DNA of 64,000 nucleotides from Bradyrhizobium sp. CCBAU 51627 (GTDB lineage: Bacteria; Pseudomonadota; Alphaproteobacteria; Rhizobiales; Xanthobacteraceae): NCBI RefSeq assembly GCF_028128765.1, contig NZ_LBJG01000087.1, positions 62,001-126,000 of the forward strand, in the 5' to 3' direction. The position numbers and the translations under genes are program-made. The notes under the pieces were generated by a model that was not told the origin of the DNA, searched no databases, and was given only the letters and a program-made list of their open reading frames with translations. Positions 10,654-18,995 of the stretch are shown in pieces (position 1 is the first letter of the stretch; every line of letters starts with the position of its first letter).

Positions 10654-11214
10654 ATGTCGGCGCTGATCTGCGTCGCGCGGATCGGCGCCGCGCATGGTGT
10701 GCGCGGCGCGGTCAAATTGTGGACCTTCACCGAAGATCCCTTTGCCGTGAAGCGCTACGGACCGCTCCTCTCGAAGGACGGCAAGCGCCAGTTCGAGCTG
10801 GCGCAGGTCCGCGAAGCCAAAGACCATCTGGTCGCGACCTTCAAGGGCATCGCCACCCGCGATGAGGCCGAGCGCCTCAACGGCATCGAACTCTATGTCG
10901 CGCGCGACAAACTGCCCGCGACCGATGAGGACGAATATTACCACGCCGATCTGATCGGGCTGACCGCCGTCACCACCGACGGCGATGCGCTCGGCCGCGT
11001 GCTCGCGATCCATAATTTCGGCGCCGGCGATATCATCGAGATCGCGCCAATCAAGGGCGCGACGATGCTGCTGCCGTTCTCGAACGCGGTGGTGCCGGAG
11101 GTCGACCTCAAAGGGGGCCGCGTGGTGATCGCGCTGCCGCAGGAGATCGAAGGCGACCGGGACGAGGACGATGCTCCCTCCGCGAGTCGTCCCGGCGAAG
11201 GCCGGGACCCATAA
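10654..11214 (+). CDS. rimM: Ribosome maturation factor RimM
   Basis: A 186-residue 16S rRNA processing factor. The N-terminal RimM domain starts MSALICVARIGAAHGVRGAVKLWTF and the C-terminal PRC-barrel-like domain contains LIGLTAVTTDGDALGRVLAIHNFGAGDIIEI. It helps assemble the 30S head and binds S19. The last residues (SRPGEGRDP) and the TAA are encoded by the palindromic repeat at 11189-11301, so the C-terminal tail appears to have been remodelled by that element. It follows rpsP by 9 bp. Confidence 0.95.
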   Translation: MSALICVARIGAAHGVRGAVKLWTFTEDPFAVKRYGPLLSKDGKRQFELAQVREAKDHLVATFKGIATRDEAERLNGIELYVARDKLPATDEDEYYHADLIGLTAVTTDGDALGRVLAIHNFGAGDIIEIAPIKGATMLLPFSNAVVPEVDLKGGRVVIALPQEIEGDRDEDDAPSASRPGEGRDP

Positions 11215-11301
11215 CCACGAAACATGGTTTTTGGCTAAGCTGGCAGCTCCAGCCATCGCAGGACTGAGTGCGGTGGCGGTGGGTCCCGGCCTTCGCCGGG
11301 A
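11189..11301. repeat. Palindromic repeat, family C, overlapping rimM 3' end
   Basis: GTCCCGGCGAAGGCCGGGACCCA at the left is matched by its inverse, TGGGTCCCGGCCTTCGCCGGGA, at the right, around a roughly 65-bp centre. The left arm encodes the last residues and stop codon of rimM; the right arm ends about 20 bp before trmD. Confidence 0.85.
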
Positions 11302-11322
11302 TAACGAGACCTTTTGGATACG

Positions 11323-12072
11323 ATGACAAATCCCTGGCGCGCGACGGTGCTGACGCTGTTTCCGGAGATGTTTCCGGGACCGCTCGGCGTGAGCCTGGCC
11401 GGCCGCGCGCTGGCCTCGGGCCTGTGGCAGATCGAGGCGCGGGATATCAGGGCCTCCGCGACCGACCGCCATCGCAGCGTCGATGATACCCCGGCCGGGG
11501 GCGGACCGGGCATGGTGCTGCGGGCCGACGTGTTGGCGGCGGCGATCGATGCCGCGGAGATCGGCCCGGAGCGACCGCGCCTCCTGATGAGCCCCAGGGG
11601 TCGGCCATTGACCCAGGCCCGCGTCGTCGAGCTGGCCCAGGGCCCCGGCCCCCTGATCGTGTGCGGACGGTTCGAGGGGATCGACCAGCGGGTGATCGAT
11701 GGCCGCGGCCTGGAGGAGGTCTCGATCGGCGATTACGTGCTGTCGGGGGGCGAAATCGCCGCGATGGCCCTGATCGACGCCTGCGTCCGCCTGCTGCCGG
11801 GCGTGATGGGCAAGGAAGCCTCGGGAACCGAGGAAAGTTTCTCGGACGGCCTGCTCGAATATCCTCAATACACCCGGCCCCAGCTGTTCGAAGAGGTTCC
11901 GATCCCCGAGATCCTGACCTCCGGGGACCACGCCAAAGTTGCGGCCTGGCGGCGGGCCCAATCGGAGGCCCTGACGGCGGCGCGGCGGCCCGATTTATGG
12001 GCCCAAATCCCGCCCAAGGCCCCGAATCGGCCCGGGCGCCAAAAAACGCCAAAAAACAAGACAGACGGGTGA
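11323..12072 (+). CDS. trmD: tRNA (guanine-N1-)-methyltransferase TrmD
   Basis: A 249-residue SPOUT methyltransferase that makes m1G37 in tRNA and prevents frameshifting. It shows LTLFPEMFPGPL at the N-terminus, DDTPAGGGPGMVLRAD, and the knot segment CGRFEGIDQRVID ... GDYVLSGGEIAA that binds SAM. The ATG at 11323 is used; an in-frame TTG at 11314 is also possible. The C-terminus is a short basic tail (RPGRQKTPKNKTDG). It lies downstream of rimM with the family C repeat between them and 110 bp upstream of rplS. Confidence 0.96.
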   Translation: MTNPWRATVLTLFPEMFPGPLGVSLAGRALASGLWQIEARDIRASATDRHRSVDDTPAGGGPGMVLRADVLAAAIDAAEIGPERPRLLMSPRGRPLTQARVVELAQGPGPLIVCGRFEGIDQRVIDGRGLEEVSIGDYVLSGGEIAAMALIDACVRLLPGVMGKEASGTEESFSDGLLEYPQYTRPQLFEEVPIPEILTSGDHAKVAAWRRAQSEALTAARRPDLWAQIPPKAPNRPGRQKTPKNKTDG

Positions 12073-12182
12073 CAAACGCTCCGGCTTGCCTTATAGGAGC
12101 GCCCACATCCGCAATGGCTGGATAAACGAATTTAGCGCAGCCCCCGTTTGAAAAGGCTGGGCGCGCCGATGGAGATTTACCC

Positions 12183-12563
12183 ATGAACCTGATCAAGCAG
12201 CTCGAGCAAGAGCAATTCGACAAGCTGTCCGTCGGCAAGGACATTCCCGAATTCGGTCCCGGCGACACCGTAATCGTCAACGTGAAGGTCGTCGAAGGCG
12301 ACCGCACCCGCGTGCAGGCCTATGAAGGCGTTTGCATCGGCCGTTCCGGCGGTGGCCTCAACGAGAGCTTCACCGTCCGCAAAATTTCCTACGGCGAGGG
12401 CGTCGAGCGCGTGTTCCCGGTGATGTCGCCGATGATCGACTCGATCAAGGTCGTGCGTCGCGGCAAGGTGCGTCGCGCCAAGCTCTATTACCTCCGCAAT
12501 CTTCGCGGCAAGTCGGCCCGCATCGTCGAGAAGCAGGACCGCCAGACCGCGGTCGGCGAGTAA
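12183..12563 (+). CDS. rplS: 50S ribosomal protein L19
   Basis: A 126-residue bL19, at the 30S-50S interface. Motifs FGPGDTVIVNVKVVEGDRTRVQAYEGVCIGR and GEGVERVFPVMSPMIDSIKVVRRGKVRRAKLYYLR are diagnostic. A Shine-Dalgarno-like GGAG precedes the ATG. It closes the ffh-to-rplS group and is followed by a strong terminator. Confidence 0.98.
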   Translation: MNLIKQLEQEQFDKLSVGKDIPEFGPGDTVIVNVKVVEGDRTRVQAYEGVCIGRSGGGLNESFTVRKISYGEGVERVFPVMSPMIDSIKVVRRGKVRRAKLYYLRNLRGKSARIVEKQDRQTAVGE

Positions 12564-12586
12564 GCTCCGCCACCAGGCAGGATTCG

Positions 12587-12617
12587 AAAAGCGCGGGGCT
12601 CGGCTTCGCGCTTTTTT
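12587..12617 (+). terminator. Rho-independent terminator after rplS
   Basis: The stem AAAAGCGCG (12587-12595) pairs with CGCGCTTTT (from 12607), and a run of six T follows (12612-12617). Confidence 0.85.
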
Positions 12618-12887
12618 GTTGCGTCAGCCGTGCGCGTCAAACCACTCGCGCTTCCAAATCGGCCTGCTATATATTCCTGGAATGTTTCCAGATCTGACCA
12701 GCTTCGTAAGCCCCCAGCGCATCGTCATTGACGATCGCTCGCGGTTGCCTGGCCGGTTCTTCGGACGCTTCGCGACCTCGGCAACGTCAGAGCTTACGCG
12801 CGCAGCCTAAAAGCTGCGCTGACGATTTTGTTGCCCGCGCGCCAGTCGCGCTCATCTGCTTCACACATTCCTTCGGAGCTTAAGCTC
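12618..12887. other. leuC leader region without a convincing gene
   Basis: This 270-bp stretch holds a 7-bp inverted repeat, GCGCAGC-ctaaaa-GCTGCGC (12800-12819), without a T-run behind it, and an AT-rich spot (TATATATTCCTGGAATG near 12668) that may be a promoter. An open frame here lacks a ribosome site and recognisable content. A leucine attenuator was looked for; no Leu-rich leader peptide was seen. Confidence 0.4.
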
Positions 12888-14294
12888 ATGTCCAAGCCGA
12901 CCACCCTGTACGACAAGATCTGGAACGACCATCTGGTGCACGAAGCCGCGGACGGCACCTGCCTGCTCTATATCGACCGCCATCTGGTGCACGAAGTGAC
13001 CTCGCCGCAGGCGTTCGAAGGCCTGCGCGCGACGGGGCGCAAGGTCCATGCGCCCGAGAAGACGCTGGCGGTCGTCGACCACAACGTGCCGACCACCGAC
13101 CGTACCAAGCCGAATCCCGATCCTGAAAGCATCGAGCAGATCAAGGCGCTGGCCGAGAACGCCAAGGAATTCGGCATCGAATATTACAACGAGTTCGATA
13201 AGCGCCAGGGTATCGTCCACGTCATCGGCCCCGAGCAGGGCTTTACCCTGCCCGGCACCACCATTGTCTGCGGTGACAGCCACACCTCGACGCATGGCGC
13301 GTTCGGCGCGCTCGCGCACGGCATCGGCACCTCTGAGGTCGAGCACGTTCTGGCGACGCAGACGCTGATCCAGAAGAAGGCGAAGAACATGCGCGTCACC
13401 GTCGACGGCAAATTGCCCGACGGCGTGACCGGCAAGGACATCATCCTGGCCATCATCGGCGAGATCGGCACCGCGGGTGGTACCGGCTACGTGCTGGAAT
13501 ACGCCGGCGAGGCGATCCGCGCGCTCTCGATGGAAGGCCGCATGACGGTCTGCAACATGTCGATCGAAGGCGGCGCTCGCGCCGGCCTCGTCGCGCCCGA
13601 CCAGAAGGCCTACGACTTCCTGCGTGACCGTCCGAAGTCGCCGAAGGGCGCGGCCTGGGACGCGGCGATGCGCTACTGGGAGAAGCTGCGCTCCGACGAA
13701 GGCGCGCATTTCGACCACGAACTGCGCCTCGATGCGGCCAAGCTGCCGCCGATCGTGACCTGGGGCACTTCGCCTGAGGACGTCATCTCGGTGACCGGAA
13801 TCGTGCCGGATCCCGACAAGATCGCGGATGAGGCCAAGCGCATCTCCAAGCACCGCGCGCTGAAATATATGGGCCTGACGGCGGGCACGAAGATCACCGA
13901 CATCAAGCTCGACCGCGTCTTCATCGGCTCCTGCACCAACGGCCGTATCGAGGATCTGCGCGCGGCAGCGAAGATTGCCGAGGGCAAGACCGTTTCAGCG
14001 AACGTCAACGCCATGGTCGTGCCTGGCTCCGGCATCGTGAAGGAGCAGGCCGAGGCTGAGGGTCTGGACAAGATCTTCATCAAGGCCGGCTTCGAATGGC
14101 GCGAGCCCGGTTGCTCGATGTGCCTCGCCATGAACCCGGACAAGCTGAAGCCGGAAGAGCGCTGCGCTTCGACCTCGAACCGTAACTTCGAGGGCCGCCA
14201 GGGCTTCAAGGGCCGCACGCATCTGGTGTCGCCGGCGATGGCCGCCGCGGCGGCGATCGCGGGTCACTTCGTCGACGTCAGGGATTGGCGTTAA
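12888..14294 (+). CDS. leuC: 3-isopropylmalate dehydratase large subunit
   Basis: A 468-residue aconitase-superfamily enzyme isomerising 2- to 3-isopropylmalate in leucine synthesis. Iron-sulfur ligands are Cys349 (SCTNGR), Cys409 and Cys412 (CSMC). Length is normal. The ATG at 12888 follows GGAG and begins MSKPTTLYDKIWNDHLV, as expected; an upstream in-frame start would add 20 unrelated residues. The small subunit, leuD, is about 4 kb away at 18309 on the same strand, and leuB is on the opposite strand at 26403, so the pathway is dispersed here. Confidence 0.98.
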   Translation: MSKPTTLYDKIWNDHLVHEAADGTCLLYIDRHLVHEVTSPQAFEGLRATGRKVHAPEKTLAVVDHNVPTTDRTKPNPDPESIEQIKALAENAKEFGIEYYNEFDKRQGIVHVIGPEQGFTLPGTTIVCGDSHTSTHGAFGALAHGIGTSEVEHVLATQTLIQKKAKNMRVTVDGKLPDGVTGKDIILAIIGEIGTAGGTGYVLEYAGEAIRALSMEGRMTVCNMSIEGGARAGLVAPDQKAYDFLRDRPKSPKGAAWDAAMRYWEKLRSDEGAHFDHELRLDAAKLPPIVTWGTSPEDVISVTGIVPDPDKIADEAKRISKHRALKYMGLTAGTKITDIKLDRVFIGSCTNGRIEDLRAAAKIAEGKTVSANVNAMVVPGSGIVKEQAEAEGLDKIFIKAGFEWREPGCSMCLAMNPDKLKPEERCASTSNRNFEGRQGFKGRTHLVSPAMAAAAAIAGHFVDVRDWR

Positions 14295-14378
14295 GCGACT
14301 CCCCACATTTGTAGCTGATGCGGCAAGCCGCCGTTAATCGCCTGCACCGACACTGCGTCCTCGCGAGGACGCAGCGTC

Positions 14379-14588
14379 ATGCCCAACAAGCCTGAATATG
14401 TCGACCTGATCAGCGAGGCGACCCGTCAGCACCGGCGGCGCGCAACGCCGCTGCGCATCGTCGCCAAGCCCGAGATCGAGGAGACTTCGAAGCTGAGCCG
14501 CTGGCCGCCGGCGATGTTCAAGAAATGGAAGATCGAGACGCTGATGCGGTGGAAGCCATCGTCGTGGAATGTGAGGGGCCGACTTTGA
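14379..14588 (+). CDS. Small basic hypothetical protein
   Basis: A 69-residue reading frame, MPNKPEYVDLISEATRQHRR..., rich in Arg, Lys and Trp, without signal peptide or known motif. It lies after leuC and ends just before a good terminator (14598-14622), which supports its being a real transcript. I do not recognise the family; the N-terminal half looks helical. Confidence 0.45.
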   Translation: MPNKPEYVDLISEATRQHRRRATPLRIVAKPEIEETSKLSRWPPAMFKKWKIETLMRWKPSSWNVRGRL

Positions 14589-14597
14589 GCCACGCAC

Positions 14598-14622
14598 AAA
14601 GGGCGCCATGAAGCGCCCTTTT
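14598..14622. terminator. Bidirectional terminator
   Basis: AAAGGGCGC-catgaa-GCGCCCTTTT: a 6-bp GC stem flanked by A and T tracts, so it can serve both the small gene at 14379 and the convergent gene ending at 14637. Confidence 0.8.
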
Positions 14623-14636
14623 CATTTCGACGGCAC

Positions 14637-15125
14637 TTACCAATAGCGGTACGGGTAGTGCCAGCGGTGCCAGCGGCAGATGCGGCGCGGGCCGTAATAG
14701 GTCCAGATGATCCGGCAGCGGCGCGGATAGTGATAGTAGTAGGGATAGTAGCCGCCGCCGTAATAATAGCGCCGGTGGAAGTGGCGATAGCCGTAATACG
14801 GGCGATAATAGCCACCGCCCCAGGGACGATGATAGCCGCCATATGCGCCGAAGTGGTGGAAGCCGCCATGGCGATAGCCGCCACCGTGGAAACCACCGAA
14901 GTGGCCTCCGCCACCGTGGAAGCCGCCGAAATGTCCGCCGCCGCCATGGCGGACCTGGATCATCATATCATCGCTTGCAGCCTTCGCCGCCGGGAGCGCG
15001 GTCGGATTGATCGGCGTCATCGCTTCAGCGCGGCGCGCGGTCCCTGATGACAACATCAGAACAGCAACAGCGGCAAGCCCGAGCAGGCGCAGCGAGCTTG
15101 TCCAGGGACGCATGATCCTCAGCAT
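14637..15125 (-). CDS. Secreted Gly/His/Tyr-rich protein
   Basis: A 162-residue protein. A hydrophobic signal segment (about residues 12-30) is followed by a mature part built of repeats such as HGGGGHFGGFHGGG and a C-terminal Tyr/Arg/Trp-rich region (RRYYYGGGYYPYYYHYPRRC). Similar low-complexity exported proteins are common in Bradyrhizobium. His and Tyr density suggests metal binding or a surface structural role, but this is inference. The composition makes homology-based naming unreliable. Confidence 0.7.
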   Translation of the reverse strand: MLRIMRPWTSSLRLLGLAAVAVLMLSSGTARRAEAMTPINPTALPAAKAASDDMMIQVRHGGGGHFGGFHGGGGHFGGFHGGGYRHGGFHHFGAYGGYHRPWGGGYYRPYYGYRHFHRRYYYGGGYYPYYYHYPRRCRIIWTYYGPRRICRWHRWHYPYRYW

Positions 15126-15285
15126 GGAATGTCTCCCTGAATCTGGGCAGTGTCATTGCGGCGCAGTCGTCCCGCCGTCGCTGTTCATTTGCAGTCGCTC
15201 CCGAGATTAAACTAGAGGCGGTGACGTGAACGCGCCATGAATGGACGACGCTCCGCGCAAGTCCACGACTAGAGGAATTTGAGAG

Positions 15286-15609
15286 ATGACCATCTATGCG
15301 ATTGCGCAGTTGAAGATGACGGACCGCGCAGCCTACGACCGCTATCAGGCGCGATTCTTCGACGTGTTCAGGAAGTTCAACGGACGACTGCTGGCCGCTG
15401 ACGAGCATCCGCGCGTGCTCGAAGGCGCATGGCGGCATGACAAGCTCGTCATGATGTCGTTTCCCGACGAGGCCGCGTTCCTCGCCTTCTCGAACTCACC
15501 CGACTACCAGGACATCTCGCGTGATCGCAAAGCGGGTGCGCAAGCGACCGTCCTGCTCGTGAATGGATTTACGCCGGCGGCCGAGCCGGGTCACCAGAAC
15601 GGCCCGTAG
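15286..15609 (+). CDS. DUF1330 family protein
   Basis: A 107-residue ferredoxin-like alpha/beta barrel protein of the dimeric DUF1330 type: MTIYAIAQLKMTDRAAYDRYQARFFDVFRKFNGRLLAADEHPRVLEG, then LVMMSFPDEAAFLAFSNSPDYQ. Function of the family is not established; related folds include monooxygenases. A Shine-Dalgarno (GAGGAA) lies upstream. Its last 19 bp overlap the convergent gene ending at 15591. Confidence 0.85.
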   Translation: MTIYAIAQLKMTDRAAYDRYQARFFDVFRKFNGRLLAADEHPRVLEGAWRHDKLVMMSFPDEAAFLAFSNSPDYQDISRDRKAGAQATVLLVNGFTPAAEPGHQNGP

Positions 15610-15851
15610 CCGAACACAAACGGCGCGGGCACGCGGTAGGGATAGGGGCGGTAATAGACGGGCCGCGCGTAATAGTGCGGATCGGGACGCGGCGTGTACC
15701 GCGCGACGTCGTAGCGCAGATGCCGCCGCCCATCGAACACCGCGCGCCCGGCCGACGCATCCGGCAGCTTCGTCACGCGCTGCGTCGCGGACGCATGGGA
15801 CAGGCCGGTCGCAAGTCCGACGACTGCGGCGAGTGCGATCCATCTCGTCAT
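15591..15851 (-). CDS. Small exported Tyr/Pro/Arg-rich protein
   Basis: An 86-residue protein with a signal peptide (MTRWIALAAVVGLATGLSHASA) and a mature part ending in a Tyr/Pro-rich tail (PHYYARPVYYRPYPYRVPAPF). An upstream ATG at 15872 adds only MLQAEVG and is less likely. It is the downstream member of a same-strand pair with the gene at 15895-16209, 43 bp away. The function is unknown; such tails are frequent in Bradyrhizobium envelope proteins. Confidence 0.65.
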   Translation of the reverse strand: MTRWIALAAVVGLATGLSHASATQRVTKLPDASAGRAVFDGRRHLRYDVARYTPRPDPHYYARPVYYRPYPYRVPAPFVFGYGPFW

Positions 15852-15894
15852 GCCGACCTCCGCCTGCAACATCGCCGCGCTGGCCGAGCGCGTA

Positions 15895-16209
15895 TCAGCC
15901 GCGGCGCCAGTAGCAGCTCATATGCGGCGTGATCACGGTGCCGCTGGGCCTGTGTTCCTGCACATAGGCCACGTTGCATTCGCGAACCGCGTCAGGCCCC
16001 GGATTGTAGCGCGGATAGACGCCATCAGGGCTGTAATACGGCGTGACACGCAAGCGGGTCTGGGGCCGCCTGCGGGGCGGCGGGACGTCGTCGGGTGAGA
16101 CTGCCTGGGCGATACGGACTTCGGTGCCGGCTGTCTGGGCCTGCGCGCTTACGCCAACTTGCGAAAACAACCCCATGCACAGTAGAGCCACCGCTGTTTT
16201 TGCTCGCAT
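15895..16209 (-). CDS. Small exported hypothetical protein
   Basis: A 104-residue protein with a signal peptide (MRAKTAVALLCMGLFSQVGVSAQAQ) and a mature domain with two cysteines (RECNVAYVQEHRPSGTVITPHMSCYWRRG) that could form a disulfide. The start at 16209 is chosen for the signal peptide; an in-frame codon at 16230 adds MVQVGDK. I recognise the C-terminal motif as a recurrent rhizobial hypothetical family, without known function. It is probably cotranscribed with the gene at 15591. Confidence 0.65.
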   Translation of the reverse strand: MRAKTAVALLCMGLFSQVGVSAQAQTAGTEVRIAQAVSPDDVPPPRRRPQTRLRVTPYYSPDGVYPRYNPGPDAVRECNVAYVQEHRPSGTVITPHMSCYWRRG

Positions 16210-16331
16210 TTTATCGCCCACCTGAACCATCCCATTCGAGGCCCCACGCTCCCCGTTTTGCCGGCGCCCGTCAACCTCACGCGCTTATAAAGCCGGATGC
16301 ATCGCCGCGAAACCCGCGCTAAGACAAGCCG

Positions 16332-16730
16332 ATGTGGACGGACCTGAAAGCGCCCTCGCTGGCCGAGATGGAAGTGACGGCGCACGACATTTTCGAGCGC
16401 CTGCCGGCGAAGTTTCGAAAGCTCTGCGAAGGCCTGATCATCCGCGTCGACGACTTCCCGACCGAGGAGGTTCTCGACGAGATGGAGTGCGAGAGCGAGT
16501 TCGACCTGCTCGGCCTGTTCCAGGGCGTCGGCCTGCCCCAGCAGAGTCTTGGCGACGTCGCGCGGCTGCCCAACATGGTCTGGCTCTACCGCCGGCCCAT
16601 CCTGGATTACTGGGCCGAGCACGACGAAAGCCTCGGCCACATCGTCCGCCACGTCCTCATTCACGAGATCGGCCATCATTTCGGCCTCTCCGACGACGAT
16701 ATGGCTGATATCGAGGCTCAGGCGGAGTAG
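16332..16730 (+). CDS. Zincin-like metallopeptidase family protein
   Basis: A 132-residue minimal zincin-like protein with HEIGHHFGLSDDDM near the C-terminus, giving two zinc-binding His, a catalytic Glu and a third ligand, and an N-terminal helix region (FERLPAKFRKLCEGLIIRVDDFP). This matches the compact metallopeptidase family formerly called DUF1025, of unknown substrate, found in actinobacteria and alphaproteobacteria. No signal peptide, so cytoplasmic. Its last 13 bp overlap the convergent regulator gene. Confidence 0.88.
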   Translation: MWTDLKAPSLAEMEVTAHDIFERLPAKFRKLCEGLIIRVDDFPTEEVLDEMECESEFDLLGLFQGVGLPQQSLGDVARLPNMVWLYRRPILDYWAEHDESLGHIVRHVLIHEIGHHFGLSDDDMADIEAQAE

Positions 16731-17536
16731 GGCGCGGACTTGTCAGGGCGCGGTGCAGGGAGAAGCATCGTCAGTCGATAGTCGGGCCAGCCCGCGAGCG
16801 ACAGCGACACCTGCTGATAGTTCAGCAGTCCCATGGCGGGATGATTGAACGCGCGTTCGCCGCCTTCGCGTGCCAGCACCCCCTGCGTCTCCCAGCAGCG
16901 CGCGAAGTCGGGGCTTGCGATTCTCAGCTCGTCGACGAGCCGGCGAATATCCGGATCGTCGGAATAGGCCGTCGCCGCGGCGCGGAATTCCGCGACGACG
17001 CGATGTGCACGGGACGTCCAGTCAAGGATGAGCGTCTTGGCCTCAGGCCTGAGAAAGATGTAGCGCAGGAGGTTCGTCTCGCCGCCGGCATCAAGCCATC
17101 CTGCAAACAGAAGGGACGCTTTCGCATTCCAGCGGCGCGCGGTCCATGTGCGATCGAGGATGTAGGCGGGACCGTCGATCGCATCGACGCAGGCCAGCAC
17201 GGCCTCGGGTGGGTCATCCACGCTGCCCGGTCGCTCGGGATCGCGCTTGCCGGCAACTTCGAACAGGTAGCTGCGCTCGGCCCGTGACAGCCGCAATCCG
17301 CGTGCGAGGCGCGCCAGCGTCGAGGCCGAGACGGAGACATCGCGACCCTGCTCGATCCAGGTGTACCAGGTGGCGCTCAATCCGCAGAGCTGTGCGACCT
17401 CCTCGCGCCGGAGGCCGGGCGTGCGCCGTCGTGGCCCGGCGGCGAGGCCGAATTCTGCGGGAGATTGCCGCTCCCGGAGTGCCCGCAGGAATGCGCTGAG
17501 CGAGAGAGCCGGGGCGATCGGGTCTTGTGCCTTCAT
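16718..17536 (-). CDS. XRE-type HTH regulator with MmyB-like ligand-binding domain
   Basis: A 272-residue regulator. The N-terminal helix-turn-helix covers RREEVAQLCGLSATWYTWIEQGRDVSVSASTLARLARGLRL. The rest (ILDRTWTARRWNAKASLLFAG ... GLLNYQQVSLSLAGWPDYRLTMLLP) fits the MmyB-like PAS-related ligand domain. It is divergent from the PNPOx-fold gene at 17637, and an inverted repeat lies three bases upstream of its start codon, so it probably represses itself and perhaps the neighbour. The inducer is unknown. Confidence 0.88.
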   Translation of the reverse strand: MKAQDPIAPALSLSAFLRALRERQSPAEFGLAAGPRRRTPGLRREEVAQLCGLSATWYTWIEQGRDVSVSASTLARLARGLRLSRAERSYLFEVAGKRDPERPGSVDDPPEAVLACVDAIDGPAYILDRTWTARRWNAKASLLFAGWLDAGGETNLLRYIFLRPEAKTLILDWTSRAHRVVAEFRAAATAYSDDPDIRRLVDELRIASPDFARCWETQGVLAREGGERAFNHPAMGLLNYQQVSLSLAGWPDYRLTMLLPAPRPDKSAPYSA

Positions 17537-17538
17537 GG

Positions 17539-17552
17539 TGGTATTTATACCA
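17539..17552. promoter_or_regulatory. Inverted repeat, likely operator of the divergent regulator
   Basis: TGGTAT-TT-ATACCA is perfectly symmetric and lies in the 100-bp divergent region, immediately beside the start codon of the HTH regulator and about 85 bp upstream of the PNPOx-fold gene. Confidence 0.5.
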
Positions 17553-17636
17553 GGATAACATGTGCTCTTAAACCGGTATCAAGGCCATGCTAGTTCCCAG
17601 ATCTCGACTTCGTCGCTGCGTAAAGGACGCACGGAT

Positions 17637-18221
17637 ATGGGCAAGCAATTTACGAGGATCGAACCAGAGCACAGGGCGTTCATCGAGCGGCAGAAGATCT
17701 TCTTCGTCGCCAGCGCCCCGCCGAAAGGACGCGTCAACGTGTCCCCCAAAGGCCTGTCCTGCTTCCGGGTGCTCGGAGACACTGACGTCGCCTATCTCGA
17801 TTGCACGGGCAGCGGCAGCGAGACCCGCGCGCACCTGATCGCCTCGGATGACAAGCGGCTGACCATCATGTTTTGCGCTTTCGACGGCCCTCCGATGATC
17901 CTGCGGCTCTATGGCCAGGGTCGATCGCTGATGCGCGGCACGCCTGAGTACGCCGATCTCGCTCCTGAGTTCGAGGAGATGGACGGGGCGCGCCAGATCA
18001 TCCGGCTCTCGGTCGAGCTTGTGCAGACATCGTGCGGTATGGGCGTGCCCCTGTTCGACTACAAGCAAGAGCGCGGCAGCCTCATCCGCTACTGGACGGG
18101 ACAGGGCATCAACAATTTGCGAAAATACTGGGCCCTGAAGAACGTGAAGAGCATCGACGGCCTGCCGACCGGCTTTGTCCCCGACAGCATGGCTCCGCAG
18201 GGGCTGACAGATCAGGTCTGA
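17637..18221 (+). CDS. Pyridoxamine 5'-phosphate oxidase-fold protein
   Basis: A 194-residue flavin-binding split-barrel protein: IERQKIFFVASAPPKGRVNVSPKG, then LGDTDVAYLDCTGSGSETRAHL and KRLTIMFCAFDGPPMILRLYG. These are the hallmarks of the general-stress type of PNPOx-like proteins, which bind FMN or F420-like cofactors. True PdxH function is unlikely. The ATG at 17637 follows AAAGGAC. Divergent from the HTH regulator, which probably controls it. Confidence 0.87.
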   Translation: MGKQFTRIEPEHRAFIERQKIFFVASAPPKGRVNVSPKGLSCFRVLGDTDVAYLDCTGSGSETRAHLIASDDKRLTIMFCAFDGPPMILRLYGQGRSLMRGTPEYADLAPEFEEMDGARQIIRLSVELVQTSCGMGVPLFDYKQERGSLIRYWTGQGINNLRKYWALKNVKSIDGLPTGFVPDSMAPQGLTDQV

Positions 18222-18308
18222 CAGACCAAGATTGCCGAATCCGGCCTAGGATTTGTATTCCAACCGGGCTAAACAGCCCTCCCCTGACTGCAAACCGGGA
18301 AGCCCAAG

Positions 18309-18914
18309 ATGGACAAGTTCACCACGCTGGAAGGCGTCGCGGCGCCGCTGAAGATCATCAATGTCGACACCGACATGATCATTCCGAAGCAGTACCTCAA
18401 GACCATCAAGCGCACCGGCCTTGGCAAGGGGCTGTTCTCCGAGCAGCGCTACAAGGACGACGGCAGCGAGAACCCGGATTTCGTCCTCAACCAGCCCGCC
18501 TATCGCAACGCGAAGGTGCTGGTCGCCGGCGACAATTTCGGCTGCGGCTCGAGCCGCGAGCACGCGCCCTGGGCGCTGCTCGACTTCGGCATCCGCTGCG
18601 TGATCTCGACCTCGTTCGGCGACATCTTCTACAACAACTGCTTCAAGAACGGCATTCTGCCGATCCGCGTTGCCCAAGAAGACCTCGACAAGCTGTTCGA
18701 CGACGCCGAGCGCGGCGCCAACGCGACGCTGACGATCGACCTGCCGAACCAGGAGATCCGCGGCCCCGACGGCGGCAAGGTCAAGTTCGAGATCGACCCG
18801 TTCCGCAAGCACTGCCTGATCAACGGCCTCGACGACATCGGTCTCACCATGGAGAAGAAGGCCTCGATCGATACCTATGAAGAGAAGCTCAAGCGCGAGC
18901 GCGCCTGGGCCTGA
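18309..18914 (+). CDS. leuD: 3-isopropylmalate dehydratase small subunit
   Basis: A 201-residue aconitase swivel-domain subunit. INVDTDMIIPKQYLKTIKRTGLGKGLF and AGDNFGCGSSREHAPWALLDFGIRCVIS are diagnostic. It pairs with LeuC (12888). The gene is monocistronic here: it starts 87 bp after the PNPOx-fold gene and is closed by a strong terminator. Confidence 0.98.
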   Translation: MDKFTTLEGVAAPLKIINVDTDMIIPKQYLKTIKRTGLGKGLFSEQRYKDDGSENPDFVLNQPAYRNAKVLVAGDNFGCGSSREHAPWALLDFGIRCVISTSFGDIFYNNCFKNGILPIRVAQEDLDKLFDDAERGANATLTIDLPNQEIRGPDGGKVKFEIDPFRKHCLINGLDDIGLTMEKKASIDTYEEKLKRERAWA

Positions 18915-18931
18915 GCTCAAAGTTTCATTTG

Positions 18932-18963
18932 AAGCCCCGGTGCGACCAGCGCCGGGGCTTTTT
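18932..18963 (+). terminator. Rho-independent terminator after leuD
   Basis: AAGCCCCGG (18932-18940) pairs with CCGGGGCTT (18952-18960), followed by T residues to 18963. Confidence 0.88.
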
Positions 18964-18995
18964 CTTTGCCGCCGATATCCCGTATAGCTGCGCCC

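Noticed and set aside
12616..12810. Open frame between rplS and leuC
   Set aside because: It begins inside the rplS terminator, lacks a ribosome site and has no recognisable motif.
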